Assembly: GCF_019216885.1 (NCBI RefSeq) | Contig: NZ_JAAQRC020000001.1 | Location: 558,001 to 622,000 of the forward strand | DNA length: 64,000 nucleotides | Origin: Methylobacterium sp. SyP6R | GTDB lineage: Bacteria; Pseudomonadota; Alphaproteobacteria; Rhizobiales; Beijerinckiaceae | Direction: 5' to 3' | Shown: positions 52,457 to 62,062 of the stretch, in pieces | Layout: every line of letters begins with the position of its first letter | Numbering within the stretch: position 1 is the stretch's first letter | Notes under the pieces: generated by a model | Told to the model about the DNA's origin: nothing | Databases searched by the model: none | What the model saw: the letters and a program-made list of their open reading frames with translations, nothing else | Made by a program: the position numbers and the translations under genes

Positions 52457-53494
52457 TTACTCTTCGTCCTCGATCGGGGCCGAGCGCAGGGAGCGCCAGA
52501 GCAGGACCGGGATGATCGCCATGAACACGATCACCTCCTTGAAGGCGCTGGCCTCGAACGAGGCGACGGATTCGATGATGCCGACGAGGATCGCCGCGGC
52601 CGCCGCCGCCGGATAGCTCGCGAGCCCGCCGATGATCGCCGCGACGAAGCCCTTGAGGCCGATGAGGAAGCCGGTGTCGTAATAGACCGTGGTCAGCGGC
52701 GCGATCAGCACGCCCGAGAGCGCCCCGATGAAGGCCGCGACCGAGAAGCTGAGCCGGCCGGCGAGCGAGGGCGCGATGCCCATCAGCCGGGCCCCGAGCC
52801 GGTTGACCGCGGTGGCGATCAGCGCCTTGCCGAGCAGCGTGCGCGAGAAGAACAGCCACAGCCCGACGATGATCGCCAGCGTCAGGCCGATCATCCACAG
52901 CGACTGCCCGCTGATGAGCAGGGGCCCGGCCGGGAACGAGGCCTCCGACAGCGGCGGGGTGCGCGAGCCCTCCGCGCCGAAGAAGACGAGGCCGAGGCCC
53001 GTCAGCGCCAGATGGACGCCGACCGAGGCGATCAGCAGCACCAGCACCGAGGCATGGGCGAGCGGCCGGAACGCCACCGCGTGCATGAAGCCGCCCATCG
53101 GGGTCACGATGGCCAGCGTCACCAGGATCTCGACGAGGAGCCCCGGCTTCATCGGCGCCAGGATCCAGGCCGCGGCGGCGACGAGGGCCGGGAGCGCAAG
53201 GTCCCGGAGCGCGAGGCGCAGCAACGTCCGCCGGTCGAGGGTGTGGCGGCCCTCCGCGCAATCGGCCAGGAAGGCGAGGCCGCCGAGGCCGAGGAGCAGC
53301 GGCACGGTGCCCGGCAGGGTGCCGGCCTCCAGGCTCGCCAGCGTCAGCGCCCCGTAGGCGACGAACTCGCCCTGCGGGATCAGGATCACCCGGGTGACGG
53401 TGAAGACCAGGACCAGCGACAGGGCGATCAGCGCGTAGATCGCGCCGTTCACGACGCCGTCCTGGAGGAGGAGAAGGAGGATCGTGGCGTCCAC
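52457..53494 (-). CDS. livH: Branched-chain-type ABC transporter permease LivH
   Basis: The protein has 345 residues with about eight membrane helices. LLLQDGVVNGAIYALIALSL, RVILIPQGEFVAYGAL and GFMHAVAFRPLA are typical LivH sequences, and an insert (about 75-100) carries a cytoplasmic-looking segment. It is the first gene of the permease/ATPase operon. A palindromic repeat separates it from the substrate-binding gene. Confidence 0.92.
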   Translation of the reverse strand: MDATILLLLLQDGVVNGAIYALIALSLVLVFTVTRVILIPQGEFVAYGALTLASLEAGTLPGTVPLLLGLGGLAFLADCAEGRHTLDRRTLLRLALRDLALPALVAAAAWILAPMKPGLLVEILVTLAIVTPMGGFMHAVAFRPLAHASVLVLLIASVGVHLALTGLGLVFFGAEGSRTPPLSEASFPAGPLLISGQSLWMIGLTLAIIVGLWLFFSRTLLGKALIATAVNRLGARLMGIAPSLAGRLSFSVAAFIGALSGVLIAPLTTVYYDTGFLIGLKGFVAAIIGGLASYPAAAAAAILVGIIESVASFEASAFKEVIVFMAIIPVLLWRSLRSAPIEDEE

Positions 53495-53539
53495 GGAATG
53501 GTATCCTGGGCGTCGTGGGAGATGTCGAATTTTTATGTC

Positions 53540-53685
53540 TATCCCACACGCGACCTCATCCTGAGGTGCGAGTGAAACGAGCCTCGAAGGAGGGCTCCAG
53601 TGATCGCAGAGATGTCTGGAGCCCTCCTTCGAGGTCAGTCCATCTGCGATGGACTGACACCTCAGGATGAGGTGGAGGAAGGGAT
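53540..53685. repeat. Rhizobiales-type palindromic repeat, copy 2
   Basis: Outer arms ACCTCATCCTGAGGTG at 53553-53568 and CACCTCAGGATGAGGT at 53658-53673 surround the GAAGGAGGGCTCCAG / CTGGAGCCCTCCTTC pair. It lies between livH and the substrate-binding protein gene. Confidence 0.85.
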
Positions 53686-53717
53686 CGTTGCCGGCGCGAT
53701 TGGCGCGGCCCTACCCG

Positions 53718-54896
53718 TCAATTCGTCGCCGACAACAGCTTCCACTTGCCGTTCTCGATCGTCACCATCACGCGGGCGCGGTCGTCCTGGCCGACATGGT
53801 CGGTAGGGGTCATGTTGACGACGCCGTTGGTGTAGACGACGTCCTTCAAGCCCTCGATCGCGTCGCGGAGCGCCGAACGGAACTCAGGGGTACCCGGCTT
53901 GGCGGTCTTGAGCGCCACCGGGATCGCGTTCGCCAGCAGCACCTCGGCATCGTAGGCGTGGCCGCCGAAGGTCGCGAGCGAGCCCGCCCCGAATTTCGCC
54001 TCGTAGGCCCTGGTGTAGTCGAGGGCGACCTTGCGCACCGGGTTCGATTCGGGAAGCTGCTCGGCGACGAGCAGCGGGCCGGCGGGCAGCACCGTGCCTT
54101 CCAGGTCCTTGCCGCCGACGCGCAGGAAGTCGGCATTGGCGACGCCGTGGGTCTGGTAGTACTTGCCGGCGTAGCCGCGCTCCTTGAGCGTCTTCTGCGG
54201 CAGCGCCGCGGGCGTGCCCGAACCGGCGATCAGCACCGCGTCGGGACGCGCCGCCATCACCTTCAGCACCTGGCCGGTGACGCTGGTATCGGTGCGGGCG
54301 TAGCGCTCGGTCGCGGCGAGCTTGATGCCCTTGGCCTCGAGCCGCGGGGTGATCTCGGCGAGCCAGCCGTCGCCATAGGCGTCGTTGAAGCCGATGAAGC
54401 CGACCGACTTCACCCCCGCCTTGGCCATGTGTGTGGCGATCGCCTCGGCCATCAGGCCGTCGTTCTGCGGCGCCTTGAACACCCAGCGGCGCTTGTCGTC
54501 CATGGGAGCGACGATCTTGGACGAGGCCGCCAGGCTGATCATCGGCACCTTGGCCTCGGCCGCGACCTCGACCATGGCGAGCGAGACCGGCGTCACCGAG
54601 GAGCCGACGATGGCGTCGACCTTGTCATCGCTCGCGAGCTTGCGCGCGTTGGCGACGCCCTTGGTGGTGTCGGTGGCATCGTCGAGGACGATCCACTCGA
54701 CCTTCTGGCCGCCGATCTCGGTCGGCAGCAGCGTCATGGTGTTGGCCTGCGGGATGCCCAGCGAGGCCGCCGGGCCGGTCTTGGCGATGGTGACGCCGAT
54801 CTTGATCGGCTGTGCCAGCACGGGTCCGGCCAGAACGGTGCCGGCCAGAAGAGGGCCGATAAGGGCGAGCGCCCAGACGATGCGCCTCATGGTCAT
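53718..54896 (-). CDS. ABC transporter substrate-binding protein (Peripla_BP_6)
   Basis: The protein has 392 residues with a signal peptide (MRRIVWALALIGPLLAGTVL, cleavage after AGPVLAQ). The mature type I binding-protein fold has IKIGVTIAKTGPAASLGIPQ, VDAIVGSSVTPVSLAM and FIGFNDAYGDGW. It belongs with the liv genes that follow. Located next to and divergent from paa genes, it may bind an aromatic acid such as phenylacetate instead of a branched-chain amino acid; this is inferred. The start at 54896 is the first of two close ATGs. Confidence 0.92.
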   Translation of the reverse strand: MTMRRIVWALALIGPLLAGTVLAGPVLAQPIKIGVTIAKTGPAASLGIPQANTMTLLPTEIGGQKVEWIVLDDATDTTKGVANARKLASDDKVDAIVGSSVTPVSLAMVEVAAEAKVPMISLAASSKIVAPMDDKRRWVFKAPQNDGLMAEAIATHMAKAGVKSVGFIGFNDAYGDGWLAEITPRLEAKGIKLAATERYARTDTSVTGQVLKVMAARPDAVLIAGSGTPAALPQKTLKERGYAGKYYQTHGVANADFLRVGGKDLEGTVLPAGPLLVAEQLPESNPVRKVALDYTRAYEAKFGAGSLATFGGHAYDAEVLLANAIPVALKTAKPGTPEFRSALRDAIEGLKDVVYTNGVVNMTPTDHVGQDDRARVMVTIENGKWKLLSATN

Positions 54897-55134
54897 GTCC
54901 TCCCATTCGGAGCCGCGCCGGTTGGAGCCCGGTCGCCGGCATCGCGCGCCTCGTTGGGCCCGCGGATCGTTGCTTTGCAATTCCCCGCGGCCGCCGTCCA
55001 CCCTGGCGTTCGGCTAACGGCATCCGCGTTTGACTTCGTTCCCCGGGGTTTATAATTTACCGTCCGGTTGGTCAATAGATCGCGCCGGCGGCTCCGAAGG
55101 GCTCGACACGGCGGGACGGGGAGGGCGTAACCAC

Positions 55135-55938
55135 ATGAGCGAGACGAGCGAGACCTTGGTACTGACGGAGCGCCACGCGGGTTACCGCGTGCTGGTGCTC
55201 AACCGGCCCGACCGGCTCAACGCCTTCAACGAGCCGCTGCACCTCGCCCTCCGCGAGGCGCTCGGCGCCGCCGCCGCCGATCCGGAGTGCCGGGCGCTGA
55301 TCCTCACCGGGGCGGGGCGCGGCTTCTGCGCCGGCCAGGACCTCTCGGCCCGCAACTTCGCGCCCGACGTCGTGCCGGACCTCTCCCGGACCCTCGCGGA
55401 ATTCTACAACCCGCTGGTCAAGCAGATCCGCGACCTGCCGATGCCGCTGATCTGCGCCGTCAACGGCGTGGCGGCGGGGGCGGGCGCCAGCCTCGCCTTT
55501 CACGGCGACCTCGTGCTGGCCGCGCGCTCGGCCAAGTTCCTCCAGGCCTTCGCCAAGCTCGGGCTGATCCCGGATGCCGGCGGCACCTGGCTGCTGCCGC
55601 GCCTCGCCGGCCGGGCCCGGGCCCGCGGCATGGCGCTCCTGGCCGAGCCGATCACCGCCGAGCAGGCGGAAGCCTGGGGCATGATCTGGCGGGTGATCGA
55701 CGATGCCGACCTGATGGCCGAGGCGCATCGGCTGGCCGCGCAACTGGCGCAGGCGCCGACCTACGGTCTCGCCTTGATCCGCCGCGCCCTCGACGCCTCG
55801 GAGACGAACGACCTCGACCACCAACTCCAGGTCGAGAGCGAGTTGCAGGGCGAGGCCGGGCGCTCGCCGGATTACCGCGAGGGCGTGGCCGCCTTCCTGG
55901 AGAAGCGCCCCGCCCGCTTCACCGGGCGCAAGCGGTGA
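55135..55938 (+). CDS. paaG: Enoyl-CoA hydratase/isomerase, PaaG-like
   Basis: The protein has 267 residues of the crotonase family: VLNRPDRLNAFNEPLHLALREA, the oxyanion loop ILTGAGRGFCAGQDLSAR and NGVAAGAGASLAFHGDLVLA. The late catalytic Asp region KLGLIPDAGGTWLLPRLAG matches PaaG, which isomerises ring-epoxyphenylacetyl-CoA to an oxepin. Its stop overlaps the paaI GTG start. The ring epoxidase genes paaABCDE are not in the window. Confidence 0.88.
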   Translation: MSETSETLVLTERHAGYRVLVLNRPDRLNAFNEPLHLALREALGAAAADPECRALILTGAGRGFCAGQDLSARNFAPDVVPDLSRTLAEFYNPLVKQIRDLPMPLICAVNGVAAGAGASLAFHGDLVLAARSAKFLQAFAKLGLIPDAGGTWLLPRLAGRARARGMALLAEPITAEQAEAWGMIWRVIDDADLMAEAHRLAAQLAQAPTYGLALIRRALDASETNDLDHQLQVESELQGEAGRSPDYREGVAAFLEKRPARFTGRKR

Positions 55939-56399
55939 GCCCGGAGGAGATTGCCCGCGCCTGCGCGGCGGCGATGTGGGCGGAGGACCGGGCGAGCCAG
56001 GGACTCGGCATGCGCCTCGACCATGTCGGCCCGGGCGAGGCGGTCCTGTCGATGCGGGTGCGCGACGACATGACGAACGGCCACGGCTCGTGCCACGGCG
56101 GCTTCATCTTCGCGCTGGCCGATTCGGCCTTCGCCTTCGCGTGCAACGCCTACGATCAGCGGGCGGTGGCGCAAGCCTGCGCCGTCACCTTCCTGCGGCC
56201 GGGGAAGCGCGGCGAGGTGCTGACGGCGCGGGCCGTCGAGCGGGTGCGCGAGGGGCGCTCCGGCATCACCGACGTGACGGTGACCGATGCGGAGGGCCAC
56301 GTGGTGGCGGAGTTCCGCGGGCATTCGCGGACCGTGCCGGGGACGGTGCGGGCGGGGGAGGGTGGGGCTGTGCCGTCTGCCCGGTCGGAGCCTGGCTGA
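55935..56399 (+). CDS. paaI: Hydroxyphenylacetyl-CoA thioesterase PaaI
   Basis: The protein has 154 residues with the hotdog fold. GHGSCHGGFIFALADSAFAF contains the active-site Asp region typical of PaaI. It releases CoA from dead-end intermediates of phenylacetate breakdown. The GTG at 55935 overlaps the paaG stop. A palindromic repeat follows and separates it from paaK. Confidence 0.88.
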   Translation: MSPEEIARACAAAMWAEDRASQGLGMRLDHVGPGEAVLSMRVRDDMTNGHGSCHGGFIFALADSAFAFACNAYDQRAVAQACAVTFLRPGKRGEVLTARAVERVREGRSGITDVTVTDAEGHVVAEFRGHSRTVPGTVRAGEGGAVPSARSEPG

Positions 56400-56407
56400 A
56401 CGCCGTT

Positions 56408-56585
56408 ACACCCTCGTCCCACCCGCAACCTCATCCTGAGGTGCGACCGAAGGGAGCCTCGAAGGAGGGCTCCGGAAGTCTCCGTGATCTCTGGAGCCCT
56501 CCTTCGAGGTCAGCCGATCTTCGATCGCGTGCGATCTCCGATCGCCAACACCTCAGGATGAGGTCGCGGGCGGGGTGGTCGGGGT
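56408..56585. repeat. Rhizobiales-type palindromic repeat, copy 3
   Basis: Arms ACCTCATCCTGAGGTG at 56428-56443 and CACCTCAGGATGAGGT at 56549-56564 enclose GAAGGAGGGCTCCGG / CTGGAGCCCTCCTTC and an extra ATCGATC-rich spacer. It lies between paaI and paaK inside the presumed operon. Confidence 0.85.
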
Positions 56586-56629
56586 AATCTACGAATGGAA
56601 AGTCAAAAAATATTTCAGGGAGAAACGCC

Positions 56630-57979
56630 ATGCTCCAGATCGCCCCCCGCAAGCTCACCCGCATGGTCCCGGAGGCCGCCGAGCTCGACCGGTTCGAGAC
56701 CGCCTCGCGGGCCGACCTCGCCGCCTGGCAGCGCGAGAAGCTGCGCGAGACCCTGCACCACGCCTACGCCAACGTGCCGCATTACCGTGCCGCCTTCGAC
56801 GCAGCCGGCGTGCACCCGCGCGACTTCCAGGATCTCCCCGACCTCGCCCGCTTCCCCTTCACCGCCAAGGCGGATCTCCGGGCGAACTACCCATTCGGGA
56901 TGTTCGCGGTGCCGCGCGAGCAGGTGTCGCGCATCCACGCGTCATCCGGCACCACCGGCAAGCCGACGGTGGTCGGCTACACCCGGGCCGACATCGACAT
57001 CTGGGCCGACGTGGTGGCGCGCTCGATCCGCGCCGCTGGCGGGCGGCCCGGGATGCTGGTTCACGTCGCCTACGGCTACGGCCTGTTCACCGGGGGATTG
57101 GGCGCCCATTACGGTGCCGAGCGCCTCGGCTGCACGGTGATCCCGATGTCGGGCGGCATGACCGAGCGCCAGGTCCAGCTGATCCAGGATTTCCGGCCCG
57201 ACATCATCATGGTGACGCCGTCCTACATGCTGGCGATCCTCGACGAGTTCCGCCGCCAGGGGCTCGACCCGCGGGCCTCCTCGCTCAAGGTCGGCATCTT
57301 CGGGGCCGAGCCCTGGACCAACGCCATGCGCCAGGAGATCGAGGAGGCGTTCGACCTCCACGCCGTCGACATCTACGGCCTGTCCGAGGTGATGGGACCG
57401 GGGGTGGCGAGCGAGTGCGTCGAGACCAAGGACGGCCTGCACATCTGGGAGGACCACTTCTACCCGGAGATCGTCGATCCGCGCACCGGCGCGGTCCTGC
57501 CGGACGGGGAGGAGGGGGAACTGGTCTTCACCTCGCTCACCAAGCAGGCGATGCCGGTGATCCGCTACCGCACCCGCGACCTGACCCGGCTGCTCCCCGG
57601 CACCGCCCGGGCGATGCGGCGGATGGAGAAGATCACCGGCCGCTCCGACGACATGATGATCGTGCGCGGGGTCAACGTCTTTCCGAGCCAGATCGAGGAG
57701 AAGATCCTGACGATCCCGGCGCTCTCGGCGCATTACCAGGTGGTGCTGGCCCGCGACGGCCGGATGGACACCATGACGATCCGCGTCGAGGCGCGGCCGG
57801 AGGCCGACATCGCGGACTTGCGCGAGGCGGCGGCCGACCGGCTCTGCCAGGCGGTCAAGGACACGATCGGCGTCACCACGACGGTCGAGGTGCTGCCGCC
57901 GGGGGGAATCGAGCGCTCGCTGGGCAAGGCCCGCCGGGTCATCGACCAGCGCCCGCGCGAGTCACGACAGAACCAGTAG
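56630..57979 (+). CDS. paaK: Phenylacetate--CoA ligase
   Basis: The protein has 449 residues of the ANL adenylating family. ATP-binding motif SSGTTGKPTVVGYTRADIDI, the acyl-binding TPSYMLAILDEF, YGLSEVMGPGVASECVE, and the core TGRSDDMMIVRGVNVFPSQI identify PaaK. It activates phenylacetate to phenylacetyl-CoA. GGGAG precedes the ATG. A tetR gene follows by 12 bp. Confidence 0.96.
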   Translation: MLQIAPRKLTRMVPEAAELDRFETASRADLAAWQREKLRETLHHAYANVPHYRAAFDAAGVHPRDFQDLPDLARFPFTAKADLRANYPFGMFAVPREQVSRIHASSGTTGKPTVVGYTRADIDIWADVVARSIRAAGGRPGMLVHVAYGYGLFTGGLGAHYGAERLGCTVIPMSGGMTERQVQLIQDFRPDIIMVTPSYMLAILDEFRRQGLDPRASSLKVGIFGAEPWTNAMRQEIEEAFDLHAVDIYGLSEVMGPGVASECVETKDGLHIWEDHFYPEIVDPRTGAVLPDGEEGELVFTSLTKQAMPVIRYRTRDLTRLLPGTARAMRRMEKITGRSDDMMIVRGVNVFPSQIEEKILTIPALSAHYQVVLARDGRMDTMTIRVEARPEADIADLREAAADRLCQAVKDTIGVTTTVEVLPPGGIERSLGKARRVIDQRPRESRQNQ

Positions 57980-57991
57980 CGACGAGACCCC

Positions 57992-58618
57992 ATGGCCCGC
58001 ACCCGCGCCAGCGACTACGACGACAAGCGCCGGGCGATCCTCGATCGCTCGGCCGAACTCTTTGCCGCCCACGGCTACGACCGCGCCTCGATGAGCCGGA
58101 TCGCCGAGGCCTGCGGCGTCTCGAAGGCGAACCTGTATCACTACTATCGCGACAAGGACGAGATCCTGTTCGACGTGATCCGGCTCCACCTGGAGGAGCT
58201 GCTGGAAGCCGTCGAGGCCGCCGACCGTCCGGGCCTCGCGCCGGAGCCGCGCCTGCGCGGCCTCGCCGAGGCGCTGCTCGAGGCCTACCGGGATGCCGAC
58301 GCCCAGCACAAGGTGCAGATCAACCATCTCGGCCTGCTCCCGCCCGAGCGGCAGGCGGAGCTGAAGGCGAGCGAGCGCGAGCTGGTGCGGCTGTTCTCCG
58401 AGGCGATCGCCGGGGTGGCGCCACACCTCGCCGGGACGCCCTTGCTCAAGCCGGTGACCATGTCGTTCTTCGGCATGGTCAACTGGCACTATCTCTGGTT
58501 CAAGCCCGGCGCCGGGCTGACCCGGGCGGATTACGCCGATCTCGTCACCCGGCTGATCGCCGAGGGGGCGCGGGGGATCGTGGGGGAACGGTCACCGGAG
58601 GTGCGGGTGGCGGGGTGA
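57992..58618 (+). CDS. TetR-family regulator (probable PaaR-like)
   Basis: The protein has 208 residues. The N-terminal HTH (about 12-60) has LDRSAELFAAHGYDRASMSR and GVSKANLYHYYRDKDEILFD. The ligand-binding part is helical. It sits 12 bp after paaK and is co-transcribed, as expected for a PaaR-type repressor responding to phenylacetyl-CoA or a related CoA thioester; this is inferred from context. Confidence 0.88.
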   Translation: MARTRASDYDDKRRAILDRSAELFAAHGYDRASMSRIAEACGVSKANLYHYYRDKDEILFDVIRLHLEELLEAVEAADRPGLAPEPRLRGLAEALLEAYRDADAQHKVQINHLGLLPPERQAELKASERELVRLFSEAIAGVAPHLAGTPLLKPVTMSFFGMVNWHYLWFKPGAGLTRADYADLVTRLIAEGARGIVGERSPEVRVAG

Positions 58619-58946
58619 GGCTTACCGGATGCCGTCTGGCAATCCTTCTCCCTGCGCAAGGCTGTCCGGGGGAATAAAAAGGCGCAGGTTTACCCTCTCC
58701 CCGCGGGCGGGGAGAGGCCTTTGCCCCCCTGGTCGGGGGCGAAGGTAGCCCGTAGGGCGATGGTGAGGGGGTGTTTCAGGATGTGGCTCCTCCGGAAACA
58801 CCCCCTCACCCTCGCTCCGGCTTTCGCCTCCGCTCGCCGCGTCCCCTGGACGGTGACGCGGCCCTCTCCCCGCCCGCGGGGAGAGGAGAGGACCCGCGCC
58901 ATTCTTTTCCCCCGCACAGGGGGAAGGTTCATCGGCGAGCTGACGA
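58619..58946. repeat. Palindrome-rich spacer between tetR and secA
   Basis: CTCTCCCCGCGGGCGGGGAG at 58695 onward is mirrored at 58863-58884. GGTGAGGGGGTGTTTC at 58762-58777 pairs perfectly with 58795-58810. No gene is visible. The stems lie at the convergent ends of the paa operon and secA and may serve as terminators. Confidence 0.7.
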
Positions 58947-61817
58947 TCACACCTCCGCGGCGAAGCGGCCGTGGCAGTGCTTGTACTTCTTGCCCGAGCC
59001 GCACGGGCAGGGCTCATTGCGGCCGACGCGACCCCAGGTCGTCTCGTCGTCGGGTTTGCGCTCCAGCACCGGCGCGTCCGAGTTGAGTGCCTGGCCGGCA
59101 TACTCGTAGGCGCCGCCGCCGCCGCCCGCCGGGCCCTCCGCGAAGGCGAACTCGTTCTCGCCGGTCACCGGGTCGAGGTGCTGGGGGAACATCGGCGGCA
59201 GGCTCGGCTGCTCCGGCTCCTGGTACATGATCTCGACCCGCATCAGCTGGCCGGTCACCTGCTCGCGAAGCGAGCCCACCAGGCTGTTGAAGAGGTCGAA
59301 CGCCTCCGACTTGTACTCGTTGAGCGGATCGCGCTGGGCGATGCCGCGCCAGCCGATCACTTGGCGCAGGTGGTCGAGGGTGACGAGGTGCTCGCGCCAG
59401 AGATGGTCGAGGCTCTGGAGCAGGACCTGCTTCTCGACATAGGCCATCACCTCCGGGGTGTTGCGGGCGGTGCGCTCGGCGTAAGATTCGTCGGCGGCCT
59501 TGCGAAGGCGCTCGCGGATCTCCTCGTCGGCGATGCCCTCTTCCTTGGCCCATTCCTCGACCGGCACGTCGAGATTGAGGTCGCGGGTCACGCTCTCGCG
59601 CAGGCCCGCGATGTCCCACTGCTCCGGATAGGCATCCTCGGGCACGTGGCGCGCCACCACGTCGTCGATCACGCCCTGGCGCATCTCGTCGACGGTCTCG
59701 CGCACGCTGTCCTGCGCCATGAACTCGCGGCGCTGCTCGAACACGACCTTGCGCTGGTCGTTCATGACGTTGTCGTACTTGAGCACGTTCTTGCGCATGT
59801 CGAAGTTGCGGGCTTCGACCTTCTGCTGCGCCTTTGCGATCGCCTTGTTGATCCAGGGATGGATGATCGCCTCGCCCTCCTCGAGCCCGAGGCGCTGGAG
59901 CATGCCGTCCATGCGGTCGGAGCCGAAGATCCGCATCAGGTCGTCCTGAAGCGAGAGGTAGAACTTCGAGCGGCCGGGATCGCCCTGGCGGCCGGAGCGG
60001 CCGCGCAGCTGGTTGTCGATGCGCCGGCTCTCGTTGCGCTCGGTGCCGACGATGTAGAGGCCGCCGGGCAGCGCCGTCTTGCGGCCGGCCGCCGGATCCG
60101 CGGGCTCGCCCGACGCCAGGACCTTGGCGCGGTTCTGGTCGATCTCGGCCTTCAGGGTCGCGATGCGGGCGTCGCGCTCCGGCCCCTCGGGGACGTCGGC
60201 GAGCTCCTGCTCGATCCGCATGTCGAGGTTGCCGCCGAGCTTGATGTCGGTGCCGCGGCCGGCCATGTTGGTGGCGATGGTGATCGCGCCGGGCACGCCC
60301 GCCTCGGCCACGATGTAGGCTTCCTGCTCGTGGAAGCGGGCATTCAGCACCGCGAAGCGCTTGGTCACCCGGCCCTCGCGGGCCGCCGCATAGACGTCCT
60401 CCAGCGCCGACGGGTCGCTGTAGTCGAGCGGCGTGTAGCCGTGCTTCACCAGGAGGCCGGCGATGTGCTCCGAGCGCTCGATCGACCCGGTGCCGACCAG
60501 CACCGGCTGCAGCCGGGCATGCGCCTTGTCGATCTCCTTGATGATCGCGGCGTATTTCTCGTCGACGGTGCGGTAGACCTCGTCGTCCTCGTCGACGCGC
60601 TCGACCTCCTTGTTTGTCGGGATCTCGACCACTTCGAGGTTGTAGATCTCGTGGAACTCGTCCGCCTCGGTCGAGGCGGTGCCGGTCATGCCGGCGAGGT
60701 GCTTGTAGAGGCGGAAGTAGTTCTGGAAGGTGATCGAGGCCAGCGTCTGGTTCTCGGGCTGGATCTCGACCCGCTCCTTGGCCTCCAGCGCCTGGTGCAG
60801 CCCTTCCGAGTAGCGCCGGCCGGGCATCATGCGGCCGGTGAACTCGTCGATGATGACCACCTCGTCGTTGCGGACGATGTAGTCCTTGTCGCGGGTGAAC
60901 AGGGTATGGGCGCGGAGCGCCTGGTTGACGTGGTGGACCAGCGTCACGTTGTGGGCGTCGTAGAGGTCGCCCTCCTTGAGGATGCCGGCCTCGCGCAGCA
61001 ATTCCTCGATGTGCTCGTTGCCGTCCTCGGTCAGCGAGACGGTGCGCTGCTTCTCGTCGAGGTCGTAATCCTCGCGCTTGAGCCGCGGCATCACCGCGTC
61101 GATCATGGTGTAGAGATCGGAGCGGTCGTCGATCGGACCCGAGATGATGAGCGGCGTGCGCGCCTCGTCGATCAGGATCGAATCGACCTCGTCGACGATC
61201 GCGAAGTTGTGCCCGCGCTGGACCATCTGGCCCAGCTCGTACTTCATGTTGTCGCGAAGATAGTCGAAGCCGTACTCGTTGTTGGTGCCGTAGGTGATAT
61301 CGCAGGCATAGGCCGCCTTGCGCTCGGCGTCGTCGAGGCCGTGGACGATGATGCCGGTGGTGAGCCCCAGGAAACGGTAGACCCGGCCCATCCATTCCGC
61401 GTCGCGGCGGGCGAGGTAGTCGTTGACGGTGACGACGTGGACGCCCTTGCCCGACAGGGCGTTGAGATAGGTGGCGAGCGTCGCCACCAGGGTCTTGCCC
61501 TCGCCGGTCTTCATCTCGGCGATGCCGCTCTCGTGCAGCACCATGCCGCCGATCATCTGCACGTCGAAGTGGCGCTGGCCGAGCACGCGCTTGGCCGCCT
61601 CGCGCACCGTGGCGAAGGCCGGGACCAGGATGTCGTCGAGGGTCTTGCCGGCGGCGAGCTCGGCCTTCAGCATGTCGGTGCGGGCGCGCAGGGCCTCGTC
61701 GGTCAGGGCCGCCAGCTCGGGCTCGAGGGCGTTGATCGCCTGGACGCGGGGTCGGTATCCCTTCACCCGGCGGTCGTTGGACGACCCGAAGATCTTCTTG
61801 GCAAGGGAACCCAGCAT
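58947..61817 (-). CDS. secA: Preprotein translocase ATPase SecA
   Basis: The protein has 956 residues and drives export through SecYEG. The DEAD motor has [37 protein letters not shown] and [13 protein letters not shown]; the cross-linking domain and helical wing follow. The C-terminal zinc site [14 protein letters not shown] binds SecB. The ATG at 61817 gives [19 protein letters not shown], the usual SecA start. It runs convergently toward the paa operon. Confidence 0.98.
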   Translation of the reverse strand: MLGSLAKKIFGSSNDRRVKGYRPRVQAINALEPELAALTDEALRARTDMLKAELAAGKTLDDILVPAFATVREAAKRVLGQRHFDVQMIGGMVLHESGIAEMKTGEGKTLVATLATYLNALSGKGVHVVTVNDYLARRDAEWMGRVYRFLGLTTGIIVHGLDDAERKAAYACDITYGTNNEYGFDYLRDNMKYELGQMVQRGHNFAIVDEVDSILIDEARTPLIISGPIDDRSDLYTMIDAVMPRLKREDYDLDEKQRTVSLTEDGNEHIEELLREAGILKEGDLYDAHNVTLVHHVNQALRAHTLFTRDKDYIVRNDEVVIIDEFTGRMMPGRRYSEGLHQALEAKERVEIQPENQTLASITFQNYFRLYKHLAGMTGTASTEADEFHEIYNLEVVEIPTNKEVERVDEDDEVYRTVDEKYAAIIKEIDKAHARLQPVLVGTGSIERSEHIAGLLVKHGYTPLDYSDPSALEDVYAAAREGRVTKRFAVLNARFHEQEAYIVAEAGVPGAITIATNMAGRGTDIKLGGNLDMRIEQELADVPEGPERDARIATLKAEIDQNRAKVLASGEPADPAAGRKTALPGGLYIVGTERNESRRIDNQLRGRSGRQGDPGRSKFYLSLQDDLMRIFGSDRMDGMLQRLGLEEGEAIIHPWINKAIAKAQQKVEARNFDMRKNVLKYDNVMNDQRKVVFEQRREFMAQDSVRETVDEMRQGVIDDVVARHVPEDAYPEQWDIAGLRESVTRDLNLDVPVEEWAKEEGIADEEIRERLRKAADESYAERTARNTPEVMAYVEKQVLLQSLDHLWREHLVTLDHLRQVIGWRGIAQRDPLNEYKSEAFDLFNSLVGSLREQVTGQLMRVEIMYQEPEQPSLPPMFPQHLDPVTGENEFAFAEGPAGGGGGAYEYAGQALNSDAPVLERKPDDETTWGRVGRNEPCPCGSGKKYKHCHGRFAAEV

Positions 61818-62062
61818 CGTGAACCTGCGATCGATCGTAACGGTAGTGGCGCGCGCCGCGGGCGCCTTATAGGCCCATATAGGGAGCCGTGCACCCAAAA
61901 GGCAGCGGTCCTCGCGGACCAACTTGGCCGTGCTGCGAAAGACGGGGGGAGGGGGCCTGCGACGCCGCTTGATTCCTGTCTCGGCACCGCCCTAGCTGCG
62001 CTGCGGCCACACGGGTCGAACGAGGGCCGCAGCGGACAGGCAAGCGGCCGGGGAGGAACGAC

